In this document: positions 7,653-14,686 of the stretch, one piece after another
Layout: every line of letters begins with the position of its first letter
Numbering within the stretch: the first letter of the stretch is position 1
NCBI GenBank assembly: GCA_900764695.1
Contig: CAAFOY010000028.1
Span: 1 to 16,961, forward strand
Source: Lachnospiraceae bacterium
GTDB taxonomy: Bacteria; Bacillota_A; Clostridia; Lachnospirales; Lachnospiraceae
Direction: 5' to 3'
Length of the DNA stretch: 16,961 nt
Notes under the pieces: model-generated
Database searches by the model: none
The model's input: only the letters and a program-made list of their open reading frames with translations
What the model was told of the DNA's origin: nothing
Made by a program: the position numbers and the translations under genes

Positions 7653-8567
7653 TTAGTCTTTTATTACTTCTGTTATTGCTTTTACTGAGCCTGCGAGTCC
7701 CTGAATGTCAGATGGGATTATAATCTTTGTTGCCTGACCGTCTGCTGCCGCAGCAAATGCTTCTAAGCTCTTTAATGTAAGTACTGACTGGTCTGCTCCT
7801 GCTTCTTTTATTAATTTGATACCTTCTGCAGTTGCATTCTGTACTTTAAGAATTGCCTGTGCTTCACCTTCTGCTTCAAGAATTCTTTTCTGTTTTTCAG
7901 CGTCAGCCTTTAAGATTGCTGCCTGTTTTTCTGCCTCTGCTTCAAGTACTGCTGATTCTTTCTTTCCTTCTGCTCTAAGAATAGCTGACTTCTTTTCACC
8001 TTCTGCAATTAAGATTGCTTCTCTACGTTCACGTTCAGCCTTCATCTGCTTTTCCATCGCATCCTGAATTGCTGTTGGTGGAATGATGTTCTTAAGTTCC
8101 ACTCTGTTAACTTTAATTCCCCATGGATCTGTTGCTTCATCTAAAGACTGTCTCATCTTAGCATTAATAATTTCTCTGGATGTAAGTGTTTCATCTAATT
8201 CCAAATCACCAATAATATTTCTAAGAGTTGTTGCTGTTAAATTTTCAATAGCCATAATAGGGCTTTCTACACCATAACAGAAAAGTTTAGGATCTGTAAT
8301 CTGGAAAAATACAACCGTATCAATTCTCATTGTTACGTTATCCTTTGTAATAACCGGCTGAGGTGCGAAATCAACAACCTGTTCCTTCAAGTTAACTTTT
8401 CTTGCTACCATATCTAAAAATGGCACTTTAAAATGAAGACCTACAGACCATGTGCATTTATATCCTCCAAGTCTTTCAATAACATAGGCATGTGCCTGTG
8501 GTACAATCTTTACGCATGTTGATACTAAAATCAACGCTAATACTACTACTACAATTAATAATGGCAT
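7653..8567 (-). CDS. SPFH/stomatin-like membrane protein
   Basis: This is a 304-residue member of the stomatin/prohibitin (QmcA-like) group, which forms oligomeric membrane scaffolds. The N-terminal membrane anchor is residues 2-22, the SPFH domain about 22-190 (with the typical VITKDNVTMRIDTVVFFQITDP at 72-93), and an Ala/Glu/Lys-rich coiled coil 175-245 (repeats of the form AEGEKKSAILRAEG). A hydrophobic oligomerisation segment lies near 262-290. The open frame extends five codons upstream to a TTG, but that stretch is the AGGAGGAG ribosome binding site, so the ATG at 8565-8567 is the start. It is 28 bp downstream of nfeD, the standard NfeD-SPFH pairing. Some databases call such proteins protease regulators; there is no protease domain here. 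Confidence 0.93.
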   Translation of the reverse strand: MPLLIVVVVLALILVSTCVKIVPQAHAYVIERLGGYKCTWSVGLHFKVPFLDMVARKVNLKEQVVDFAPQPVITKDNVTMRIDTVVFFQITDPKLFCYGVESPIMAIENLTATTLRNIIGDLELDETLTSREIINAKMRQSLDEATDPWGIKVNRVELKNIIPPTAIQDAMEKQMKAERERREAILIAEGEKKSAILRAEGKKESAVLEAEAEKQAAILKADAEKQKRILEAEGEAQAILKVQNATAEGIKLIKEAGADQSVLTLKSLEAFAAAADGQATKIIIPSDIQGLAGSVKAITEVIKD

Positions 8568-8595
8568 TTTACTCCTCCTCAATCTTACTTCATGC

Positions 8596-9036
8596 TCAAT
8601 TATTTAGTTCCGTTTTTTCGACAATAACTTTGACACCCTCAACCCTTAATACTTTTACATATTCTCCGGCTTCTATGATTTCTCCATTATCAGTTCTTGC
8701 TGTCCAGTCCATTCCATCAATCTTTACAGTTCCGGTTGCAAGTACGTTGTTTATATCAGCCGTCACTTCTCCAACCTTTCCTTCCATGGACTCAACATTT
8801 GTTTTTTCAGGATCTTTGTTAATATAATTTACTGCAAATGGGCGAATAAATAATAATATTAAGATTGACACAACAACAAAAACTATTGCCTGCACAATCA
8901 AATTTGCCCCCAATGCCGAAACTAAGCATGCGGCCAGTGCTCCTACAGCAAACCATATACTTGTTAATCCCATTGTTATTAACTCTGAAACTGCAAGTAT
9001 AACAAACAGAGCCAGCCATACTACAACATAATCCAT
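8596..9036 (-). CDS. NfeD-family membrane protein (short form)
   Basis: This 146-residue protein has three hydrophobic segments (about 3-22, 24-43 and 46-66) and a cytoplasmic OB-fold domain (about 83-141; EGKVGEVTADINNVLATG and GEYVKVLRVEGVKVIVEK). It is the short NfeD type without the N-terminal ClpP-like protease domain. AAAGGAG precedes the ATG. NfeD proteins are typically encoded with, and interact with, SPFH proteins, and the next gene is one. The pair is thought to organise membrane microdomains; the sequence itself does not show a substrate. Confidence 0.93.
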   Translation of the reverse strand: MDYVVVWLALFVILAVSELITMGLTSIWFAVGALAACLVSALGANLIVQAIVFVVVSILILLFIRPFAVNYINKDPEKTNVESMEGKVGEVTADINNVLATGTVKIDGMDWTARTDNGEIIEAGEYVKVLRVEGVKVIVEKTELNN

Positions 9037-9066
9037 ATTTCGCTCCTTTCTGCATTTTTCTATATT

Positions 9067-9096
9067 ATTCTATCATACATATATATCTTTTTACAA
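9067..9096 (-). promoter_or_regulatory. Probable promoter for nfeD-SPFH
   Basis: On the minus strand there is a -35 TTGTAA (9091-9096), an 18-base spacer ending in TGA and a -10 TAGAAT (9067-9072). The TGn just before the -10 makes it an extended -10 promoter. It lies 30 bp before the nfeD start codon. Confidence 0.6.
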
Positions 9097-9388
9097 TAAA
9101 TATTATGTTACTTTGAATACATTTAATTACCTGATTTTGCAAATATGAAAAACAATTTTTCAAAGTGAATAGCCTTAATAGGCATTTGTCCTAGGGTTCA
9201 ATATCAACATTATTTATACCGGTTTTCCTCTATTTTATATGTTTATTAATTCATAATTGTATGAAACATCAGACTGTAATTAACAATTATTTACTATATT
9301 TAAGGCACTTTTTTATTGGTATATTTGATACATTTTTTTAAATTACGACTTATTATTTGTGTGTATTGCCAAATTTGTTTTCCATTTA
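9097..9388. other. AT-rich intergenic stretch without recognised features
   Basis: This is the divergent region between nfeD and the lysine-rich gene. It has many A/T tracts. An imperfect small hairpin (GCCT/AGGC near 9172-9183) is the only structure I noted. A 26-codon plus-strand frame at about 9261 lacks a ribosome binding site. Binding sites for regulators may exist but none is recognisable. Confidence 0.4.
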
Positions 9389-9417
9389 TTGCAATTTTTT
9401 TTTGCCCGCGTTATTAT
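9389..9417 (+). promoter_or_regulatory. Probable promoter for the lysine-rich protein gene
   Basis: A -35 TTGCAA (9389-9394), a 17-base spacer containing a nine-T tract, and a -10 TATTAT (9412-9417). Transcription would start near 9424 and give a leader of about 95 bases. That leader can fold with AGGTTGAT (9453-9460) against ATCGACCT (9490-9497), ending just before the ribosome binding site at 9505-9510. Confidence 0.6.
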
Positions 9418-9518
9418 TATCTTCGGAATATTATAGAAAATTTTATTTATATAGGTTGATTTACTTACAATATTGGTGGGCTTTTATTAATCGACCTTAC
9501 AAAAAGGAGGATTTCATT

Positions 9519-10067
9519 ATGGCAACATCAAAAGCTACAAAAACTGTTGCAAAAGAAACTGCAAAAAAAATTGATACAAAAGCTGAAGTTAAGGACACAA
9601 AAAAGGAAACTGTTAAAGTTACTCCAGTAAAAAAAGAAGCTGTTAAAGCTGAACCTAAGAAGGAAGCTGCTAAAGCTACTGAAGTAAAGAAAGAAGCTGT
9701 TAAAGCTGAACCTAAGAAGGAAACTGCTAAAGTTACTGAAGTAAAGAAAGAAGCTGTTAAAGCTGAACCTAAGAAGGAAGCTGCTAAAGTTACTCCAGTA
9801 AAAAAAGAAGCTGTTAAAGCTGAACCTAAGAAGGAAGCTGCTAAAAAGACTACAACTAAAAAAGCTGCCGCTAAAAAAGTTGAAAAAGTATTAGTTCAGT
9901 TCTATGGAAAAGAATTTGATGTTGAAGCATTAAAGGAAGCTGCTAAAGCTGATTACACAGCTAAAACAGGAAAGAAAACAGTTACATCTGTTGAACTTTA
10001 TATCAAACCTGAAGATAATCGTGCTTACTATGTTATCGACAAAGCTACAGGTTTTATTACATTATAA
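9519..10067 (+). CDS. Lysine/alanine-rich repeat protein with DUF6465-like C-terminus
   Basis: This 182-residue, very basic protein has residues 1-32 rich in Lys, Thr and Ala. Four tandem 19-residue units fill 33-108 (consensus KVTPVKKEAVKAEPKKEAA), and a Lys-rich linker covers 109-122. A compact C-terminal domain follows (about 123-182, VLVQFYGKEFDVEALKEAA then SVELYIKPEDNRAYYVIDKATGF). From memory this domain resembles DUF6465, a clostridial family of unknown function. The basic, Pro-spaced tail recalls histone H1-like and nucleoid-associated proteins, so nucleic-acid binding is plausible but unproven. There is no signal peptide or membrane segment. AAAAGGAGG fixes the ATG at 9519; the frame is open further upstream but that part is hydrophobic and lacks a ribosome site. 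It is a single-gene unit with its own promoter and terminator. Confidence 0.88.
   Translation: MATSKATKTVAKETAKKIDTKAEVKDTKKETVKVTPVKKEAVKAEPKKEAAKATEVKKEAVKAEPKKETAKVTEVKKEAVKAEPKKEAAKVTPVKKEAVKAEPKKEAAKKTTTKKAAAKKVEKVLVQFYGKEFDVEALKEAAKADYTAKTGKKTVTSVELYIKPEDNRAYYVIDKATGFITL
9615..9842 (+). repeat. Four 57-bp in-frame tandem repeats
   Basis: The four units (9615-9671, 9672-9728, 9729-9785, 9786-9842) each encode 19 residues. Units 1 and 4 are identical in DNA, including the GTAAAAAAAGAA variant. Units 2 and 3 carry GTAAAGAAAGAA and Glu instead of Pro at position 4. The near identity points to recent duplication and easy copy-number change. Confidence 0.92.
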
Positions 10068-10088
10068 TTAAACAATTACATATATTAT

Positions 10089-10134
10089 AAAAAGCAATTG
10101 CACCACGTTTAATACATTGGTGCAATTGCTTTTT
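10089..10134. terminator. Strong bidirectional terminator
   Basis: AAAAAGCAATTGCACCA (10089-10105) pairs with its exact complement at 10118-10134 across a 12-base loop, a 17-bp stem ending in five T on each strand. It ends the plus-strand lysine-rich gene and can also stop the convergent DUF1858 transcript. Confidence 0.93.
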
Positions 10135-10224
10135 ATTTGTTAATTTAAAACAATCTTAATTTTAATATATTGTTTCATAAGAAATATATAACATTGCTGT
10201 CTTCATTAGATTTTTAATACAATA

Positions 10225-10446
10225 TTATTTATTTTCTTCATTTTCTACATTTGCAAGAAATTCATTTAACTTTACTGTAAGCGCATCAGCATCAATGCCA
10301 TGTACCATGCAAGCTTCTTCTAATGATTCTCCCTGAGATGCAGGACATCCTATACAATGCATTCCTTCATTTAATAAAATAGGAACTACTCCCATATTAA
10401 TTTTTAAAATATCGCCGATAATCATATTCTTTGTAATCTGTGCCAT
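10225..10446 (-). CDS. DUF1858 domain protein
   Basis: This small 73-residue protein consists of one DUF1858 domain, a helical fold also found at the N-terminus of iron-sulfur repair (ScdA/RIC-like) and hybrid-cluster-associated proteins. The signature is the pair C31 and C34 in [10 protein letters not shown], followed by ESLEEAC with C46. The CxxC is expected to be redox-active or metal-binding; the exact role of stand-alone copies is not established. AAGGAG precedes the ATG. The gene is separated from the cyclophilin gene by about 200 bp without a terminator, so read-through is possible. A 7-bp hairpin (AAAGACC/GGTCTTT, near 10484-10505) lies in its leader. Confidence 0.88.
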   Translation of the reverse strand: MAQITKNMIIGDILKINMGVVPILLNEGMHCIGCPASQGESLEEACMVHGIDADALTVKLNEFLANVENEENK

Positions 10447-10645
10447 GATAAGTTCTCCTTCTATCTATACAGTAGTAGTTTTTAAAGACCCTCTCCAAGG
10501 TCTTTCTGACAAACCAATTGTAATATTAACTCTTTTATAATTCAATACTTTCCATATATAATTGATATATTAAATGATATTTAACTAAATTCAATTCTAT
10601 TTTTAGTATATAACCATTACATTTTTATAATTCACTAAATTAATA

Positions 10646-11170
10646 TTAGTATGTTTCAGGTTCGTCGTATTCAACACCAAATGTCTCAACTGTGACCTTT
10701 TTCATCTTCTGTTCATTAACAGGTCTGTCCATCGCACCTGTCTTTGTTGTTGCTATTGCATCAACAACATCCATTCCTTCGATGATTTTTCCAAATGCAG
10801 CATACTGTCCATCCAAATGTGGTGCGGCTTCATGCATAATAAAGAACTGTGATCCTGCACTATCCGGATCCATTGCTCTAGCCATAGATAACACTCCCGG
10901 TGTATGCTTAAGGTCATTTGCAAAACCATTATAATTGAATTCACCCTGAATACTGTATCCCGGGCCACCCATTCCTGTTCCTTCAGGATCTCCACCCTGA
11001 ATCATAAATCCTTCAATTACTCTATGAAAAATTATTCCATCATAGAAGCCTTTTTTTACAAGGCTGATAAAATTATTTACTGTATTAGGAGCAACTTCAG
11101 GATATAATTCAGCTTTCATTATATCTCCATTCTCCATCTCAATTGTTACTATTGGATTCTTTTCTGCCAT
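10646..11170 (-). CDS. Cyclophilin-type peptidyl-prolyl cis-trans isomerase
   Basis: The enzyme speeds cis-trans isomerisation of Xaa-Pro bonds during protein folding. The 174-residue single-domain form has no signal peptide, so it acts in the cytoplasm. Catalytic and binding blocks are FHRVIEGFMIQGGDPEGTG (49-67, active Arg R50, Gln Q58), SAGSQFFIM (104-112) and HLDGQYAAFGKI (118-129). His118 stands where eukaryotic cyclophilins have the cyclosporin-contacting Trp, as is usual in bacteria. An ATG six codons upstream (11186-11188) is in frame, but the sequence between is GGAGG plus spacer, so the start at 11168-11170 is preferred. The gene may be transcribed alone. Confidence 0.95.
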   Translation of the reverse strand: MAEKNPIVTIEMENGDIMKAELYPEVAPNTVNNFISLVKKGFYDGIIFHRVIEGFMIQGGDPEGTGMGGPGYSIQGEFNYNGFANDLKHTPGVLSMARAMDPDSAGSQFFIMHEAAPHLDGQYAAFGKIIEGMDVVDAIATTKTGAMDRPVNEQKMKKVTVETFGVEYDEPETY

Positions 11171-11327
11171 TGCTTTTCCTCCGTTCATATTTTGTTCATA
11201 CTAAATTAAATATACTTTCACATTGAAAACATCATTTTTTCACGATTTAACTTTAGTATATATATTGTAAACAAAAACAGTTGTTACTGATTTTGTTACT
11301 CGTTTTTTCATATTTTTTCATAATTTT

Positions 11328-11348
11328 GAATATGCATCAGGCATATTC
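11328..11348. repeat. 8-bp inverted repeat in the mgtE-cyclophilin gap
   Basis: GAATATGC (11328-11335) and GCATATTC (11341-11348) are perfect inverted copies around ATCAG. It is two bases away from the next stem-loop (11351-11386), making a compact structured block. Operator, repeat element or RNA stem are all possible. Confidence 0.6.
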
Positions 11349-11350
11349 GT

Positions 11351-11386
11351 GAATCGGCTAAGGAGTCGATTCTCCTCCCTTTTTTT
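11351..11386 (+). terminator. Plus-strand hairpin with T-tract, possible terminator of an unseen RNA
   Basis: GAATCG (11351-11356) can pair with CGATTC (11367-11372). Alternatively AGGAG (11361-11365) pairs with CTCCT (11372-11376). Seven T follow at 11380-11386. It reads as a terminator only on the plus strand, yet no plus-strand gene lies upstream. It may end a small or antisense RNA, or be part of a dispersed repeat. Confidence 0.4.
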
Positions 11387-11405
11387 ATTAGAATAAATTT
11401 ACCCG

Positions 11406-11433
11406 AGAGAGATACAAGTATTTGTATCTCTCT
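11406..11433 (-). terminator. 12-bp hairpin just after mgtE
   Basis: AGAGAGATACAA (11406-11417) and TTGTATCTCTCT (11422-11433) pair perfectly around GTAT, 24 bp past the mgtE stop codon. On the minus strand it is not followed by a T-run, so termination would be inefficient; 3' end stabilisation is an alternative. Confidence 0.5.
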
Positions 11434-11457
11434 TTGGTTTTTCAATACAAAACTTTA

Positions 11458-12843
11458 TCACATTAACATAAATGTTGCAATCTTTAAGAATAATACAAGT
11501 GAAATAGCATCCACGATTGTTGTAATAAACGGACTAGCCATTACTGCCGGATCAAATCCCAACTGATTTGCTAATATTGGAAGCATACATCCAACTAACT
11601 TAGCACACATTACCGTAATACACAGTGTAATACACACAGTAATATTTACCATTATAGCTTCGTGAGTAATTCCTGTTCCTAAAGCATTCATAATTAAAAC
11701 TCTTATAAAATTAACTACCGCTAATGTTAAGCCACACAAAACTGCAACTCTTATTTCTTTCCATATTACCCTGAAAATGTCTTTAAATTCCACTTCATTA
11801 AGTGAAATCGCACGAATAATTGTAACTGATGCCTGTCCACCTGAGTTTCCACCGGTATCCATTAACATAGGTATAAAAGCAACTAATCCTGTAATTCCTG
11901 CAAGTTTTGCTTCAAAACTGTCTATTATTGTACCTGTAATTGTAGCTGATATCATTAATATAAGAAGCCATGGAATTCTTGATTTAAATGTTTCAAATAT
12001 TCCCGTTCTAAAATATGACTTGTCAGATGGTAAAATAGCTGCCATCTTTTCCATATCTTCTGTTGCCTCTTCTTCAATAATTTCCAAAATATCATCGACT
12101 GTAATAATACCAACGAGTCTGTTTTCACTATCTACTACAGGCATTGCCATAAAGTCATATTTTTGGAATTGTCTGGCTACAGTTTCCTGATCATCTAACG
12201 TACTTACAGTAATCACATTTTCATCCATTATATCGCTTACAATAGCATCAGGATTGCCAAGAAGCAAAGTTCTAAGTGTTACCGATCCTACCAAATGCCT
12301 TTGCAAATCAAGTACGTAACAGGTATTGATTGTCTCCTTATCAATTCCTATTTTTCTAATTCTTTCTAACGCCTGCTTTACAGTAATGTTTTCCTTCAAG
12401 TCAGCAAATTCGACTGTCATAATACTACCGGCAGAATCTTCCGGATATTTTAACAAATGATTTATATCATTTCGTGTTTCATCCGAAGCCAATGCCAAAA
12501 TTCTTCTTACAACACTCGCCGGCATTTCTTCCATCAAATCGGCAGCATCATCAGCAAACATGTTTTCAATAATGTTTGTTGTTTCTTTATCTGTAAGGGA
12601 ATTAATTATATACTGCTCAATTTCTACAGGAAGATGAGCAAATACATCTGCCGCTATATCTTTGGGGAGCAATCGGAATACCCTTATAAATTCCTGTGTT
12701 GGCAGTTCTTCCTGAAGTTCTTCTAATACTTCAGCTATATCCGCCTCATTCATGTCAGCAAACTCTTTTTTTACTAGTACATATTTCTTATCTTCAATTA
12801 GTTCAATTACTTTTTTCACTAATTCATCTAACTCGTCTAACAT
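11458..12843 (-). CDS. mgtE: Magnesium transporter MgtE
   Basis: This 461-residue protein is a homodimeric Mg2+ channel in the cytoplasmic membrane, gated by intracellular magnesium. The superhelical N domain covers about 1-130 and two CBS domains 137-200 and 204-260; acidic residues in this cytoplasmic part are the expected Mg2+ sensors. The plug helix (about 262-285) leads into five membrane segments (290-461). Conserved pore residues are visible in PMLMDTGGNSGGQ (325-337) and GFDPA (429-433, with D431 at the ion-selecting position). All domains are intact and of normal length. AGGAGG precedes the ATG. No Mg2+ riboswitch is evident upstream, so gating of the protein may be the main control. 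Confidence 0.97.
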   Translation of the reverse strand: MLDELDELVKKVIELIEDKKYVLVKKEFADMNEADIAEVLEELQEELPTQEFIRVFRLLPKDIAADVFAHLPVEIEQYIINSLTDKETTNIIENMFADDAADLMEEMPASVVRRILALASDETRNDINHLLKYPEDSAGSIMTVEFADLKENITVKQALERIRKIGIDKETINTCYVLDLQRHLVGSVTLRTLLLGNPDAIVSDIMDENVITVSTLDDQETVARQFQKYDFMAMPVVDSENRLVGIITVDDILEIIEEEATEDMEKMAAILPSDKSYFRTGIFETFKSRIPWLLILMISATITGTIIDSFEAKLAGITGLVAFIPMLMDTGGNSGGQASVTIIRAISLNEVEFKDIFRVIWKEIRVAVLCGLTLAVVNFIRVLIMNALGTGITHEAIMVNITVCITLCITVMCAKLVGCMLPILANQLGFDPAVMASPFITTIVDAISLVLFLKIATFMLM

Positions 12844-13126
12844 GATGCTCCTCCTTTCTATTCTATATATTATTAAATTTAATACTGAAATTAAGTATGG
12901 AAAATTTAATTTTGCTATCTGTATTTCTTATTAATATAAGATTATGAATATCAAAATTTAGTACTTTTCTTTTTTATTCATTTTTAGTATTTACACGCCA
13001 CTTAATTCTACAACAATTGTTTGTTCATTTCAACTAAGAAAGGCTTTACACTCCCCTATTTTACAATAATTTTCTTCAAAATTTACTAAATATTTTTATA
13101 TAATTTTAATGCACTAACACGTTAAA
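12844..13126. other. Divergent AT-rich region between mgtE and the transporter gene
   Basis: It contains the mgtE ribosome site and leader, a small CTTAT/ATAAG hairpin near 12928, and TAACACGTTA (13115-13124), a partial dyad directly before the -35 of the plus-strand promoter that could be an operator. No convincing minus-strand promoter, M-box or other riboswitch is visible. Confidence 0.4.
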
Positions 13127-13155
13127 TTGACAAATTCTTTTAATTTCTTTAATAT
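13127..13155 (+). promoter_or_regulatory. Promoter for the symporter gene
   Basis: A perfect -35 TTGACA (13127-13132), a 17-base spacer and a -10 TAATAT (13150-13155). The leader before the start codon is short, about 27 bases, with GAGG at 13179-13182 as the ribosome site. Confidence 0.75.
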
Positions 13156-13188
13156 GATGCAAGAACCACTATAGAATCGAGGTATTTA

Positions 13189-14559
13189 ATGGAAAGAGAA
13201 AAATTTAAATCGAGACTTGGCTTCATCCTTATTTCTGCTGGATGCGCCATTGGAATTGGCAATGTGTGGCGCTTTCCTTACGTTGTAGGTAATAATGGAG
13301 GCGGATGTTTCGTACTATTTTACATTTTGTTTTTAGTAATTTTAGGCTTACCTATTCTTACTATGGAATTTTCTGTCGGGCGTGCAAGTCAGCAAAGCAT
13401 TTCACGTTCATTTAAGGCATTGGAAAAGAAAGGGCAATATTGGCATCTTCATGGATATGTTGGAATGGCTGGAAATTATATTTTAATGATGTTTTACACT
13501 ACTGTTGCCGGATGGATGTTACGATACTTTTTCGACATGGCAAAAGGTGATTTTACAAACGCTACTACAGCAGATGTGCAGGCTCATTTTTCTGATATGC
13601 TTAATGTTCCATCAGAAATGATTTTCTGGACTGTAATTGTTATTATCCTTGGTTTCCTTGTATGCTCTTTAGGCTTACAAAATGGTGTTGAAAAAATATC
13701 AAAAACAATGATGATTGCACTTTTAATAATTATGGTAGTTTTAGCCATTAACAGTATTTTCCTTGATGGATCTGATAAAGGATTATATTTTTATCTTGTT
13801 CCTGATTTTAATAGAATAAAAGAAATCGGATTGGTAAATGTAATTGTTGCTGCTATGAATCAGGCATTCTTTACACTTAGTATAGGAATGGGTTCTATGG
13901 CAATTTTTGGAAGTTATTTGGGCAAGGACCGCAGCCTATTAGTTGAATCAATAAACATTGTCGCTTTAGACACTTTTGTAGCAATTGTATCAGGACTTAT
14001 TATTTTTCCATCATGCTTTGCATTTGGAGTTAACCCAGATCAGGGACCTAGTCTTATTTTTGTTACTTTACCTAATATATTTGTTCAAATGCCCGGCGGA
14101 AGAATATGGGGAAGCTGCTTCTTTATATTTATGGCATTTGCCGCTTTTTCAACTGTAATTGCAGTATTTGAAAACATTATGTCTTCATGCATGGATTTAT
14201 GGGGATGGTCCAGAAAGAAAACAGCTATTGTAAATACTATTGTTATTATATTAGCATCTCTTCCTTGTATTTTAGGATTTAACCTGCTATCAGGTTTTCA
14301 TCCTTTAGGTGATGGAACTAGTGTTTTAGATTTAGAAGATTTTATGATTAGTAATTTAATTCTTCCAATTGGTTCCCTGATTTACACTTTATTCTGTACA
14401 AGCAAATATGGATGGGGATGGGATAATTACATTTCTGAGGTTAATTTAGGCTCAGGACTTAAGGTTCCAAATAAAACACGTATTTATTGTAAATGGATTT
14501 TACCTTTGATAACTTTAATAATTATTGTAAACGGATTAATTTCTGTTTTCTTCAAATAA
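13189..14559 (+). CDS. Sodium-dependent transporter, NSS/SNF family
   Basis: This 456-residue membrane protein of the neurotransmitter:sodium symporter family (LeuT, MhsT and TnaT relatives) imports amino acids or related amines with Na+. The family signature in TM1 is intact: SAGCAIGIGNVWRFPYVVG (16-34), including the unwound GIG segment and N25 expected at a sodium site. Further conserved blocks are LPILTMEFSVGR (54-65), the TM6 segment NQAFFTLSIGMGSMAIFGSY (224-243) and AFAAFSTVIAVFE (316-328) in TM8. Eleven hydrophobic segments can be counted, the usual number for short bacterial members. Substrate cannot be deduced from the sequence. It is a single-gene unit with promoter and terminator, convergent with glnN. 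Confidence 0.95.
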   Translation: MEREKFKSRLGFILISAGCAIGIGNVWRFPYVVGNNGGGCFVLFYILFLVILGLPILTMEFSVGRASQQSISRSFKALEKKGQYWHLHGYVGMAGNYILMMFYTTVAGWMLRYFFDMAKGDFTNATTADVQAHFSDMLNVPSEMIFWTVIVIILGFLVCSLGLQNGVEKISKTMMIALLIIMVVLAINSIFLDGSDKGLYFYLVPDFNRIKEIGLVNVIVAAMNQAFFTLSIGMGSMAIFGSYLGKDRSLLVESINIVALDTFVAIVSGLIIFPSCFAFGVNPDQGPSLIFVTLPNIFVQMPGGRIWGSCFFIFMAFAAFSTVIAVFENIMSSCMDLWGWSRKKTAIVNTIVIILASLPCILGFNLLSGFHPLGDGTSVLDLEDFMISNLILPIGSLIYTLFCTSKYGWGWDNYISEVNLGSGLKVPNKTRIYCKWILPLITLIIIVNGLISVFFK

Positions 14560-14618
14560 GGCTGAAAGGCCCTGATATATTTATTGAAATTTACGCTCGC
14601 GCTGCTTGCCACTCAAAA

Positions 14619-14660
14619 CAAAAGTGCACCGGAAGTTTTCATTCTTTCGGTGCACTTTTG
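14619..14660. terminator. Bidirectional terminator between the symporter gene and glnN
   Basis: CAAAAGTGCACCGGAAG (14619-14635) pairs with 14644-14660 over 17 positions with one G-T wobble, around an eight-base loop. T-rich tails follow on both strands. It serves the two convergent genes. Confidence 0.9.
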
Positions 14661-14686
14661 CTATTTATCATGTTTAGTTTTTGATT

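Noticed and set aside
8568..8582. TTG start for the SPFH protein
   Set aside because: Those five codons are the AGGAGGAG ribosome binding site and spacer of the ATG at 8565-8567.
8819..9055. Second minus-strand frame overlapping nfeD
   Set aside because: It is an out-of-frame shadow of the conserved NfeD gene, which has the better ribosome site.
9357..9518. Upstream in-frame extension of the lysine-rich protein from a TTG at 9357
   Set aside because: The extension is hydrophobic and unlike the rest, has no ribosome site, and overlaps the predicted promoter. AAAAGGAGG sits correctly before the ATG at 9519.
9615..9842. CRISPR-like regular repeats
   Set aside because: The repeats are contiguous, in frame and without spacers; they are coding tandem repeats.
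11171..11188. Upstream ATG for the cyclophilin
   Set aside because: The six extra codons contain GGAGG, which serves the downstream ATG; cyclophilin homology begins after that ATG.
12844..13188. Magnesium riboswitch (M-box or ykoY type) upstream of mgtE
   Set aside because: The region is uniformly AT-rich, with only very short stems and no terminator-like hairpin on the minus strand.
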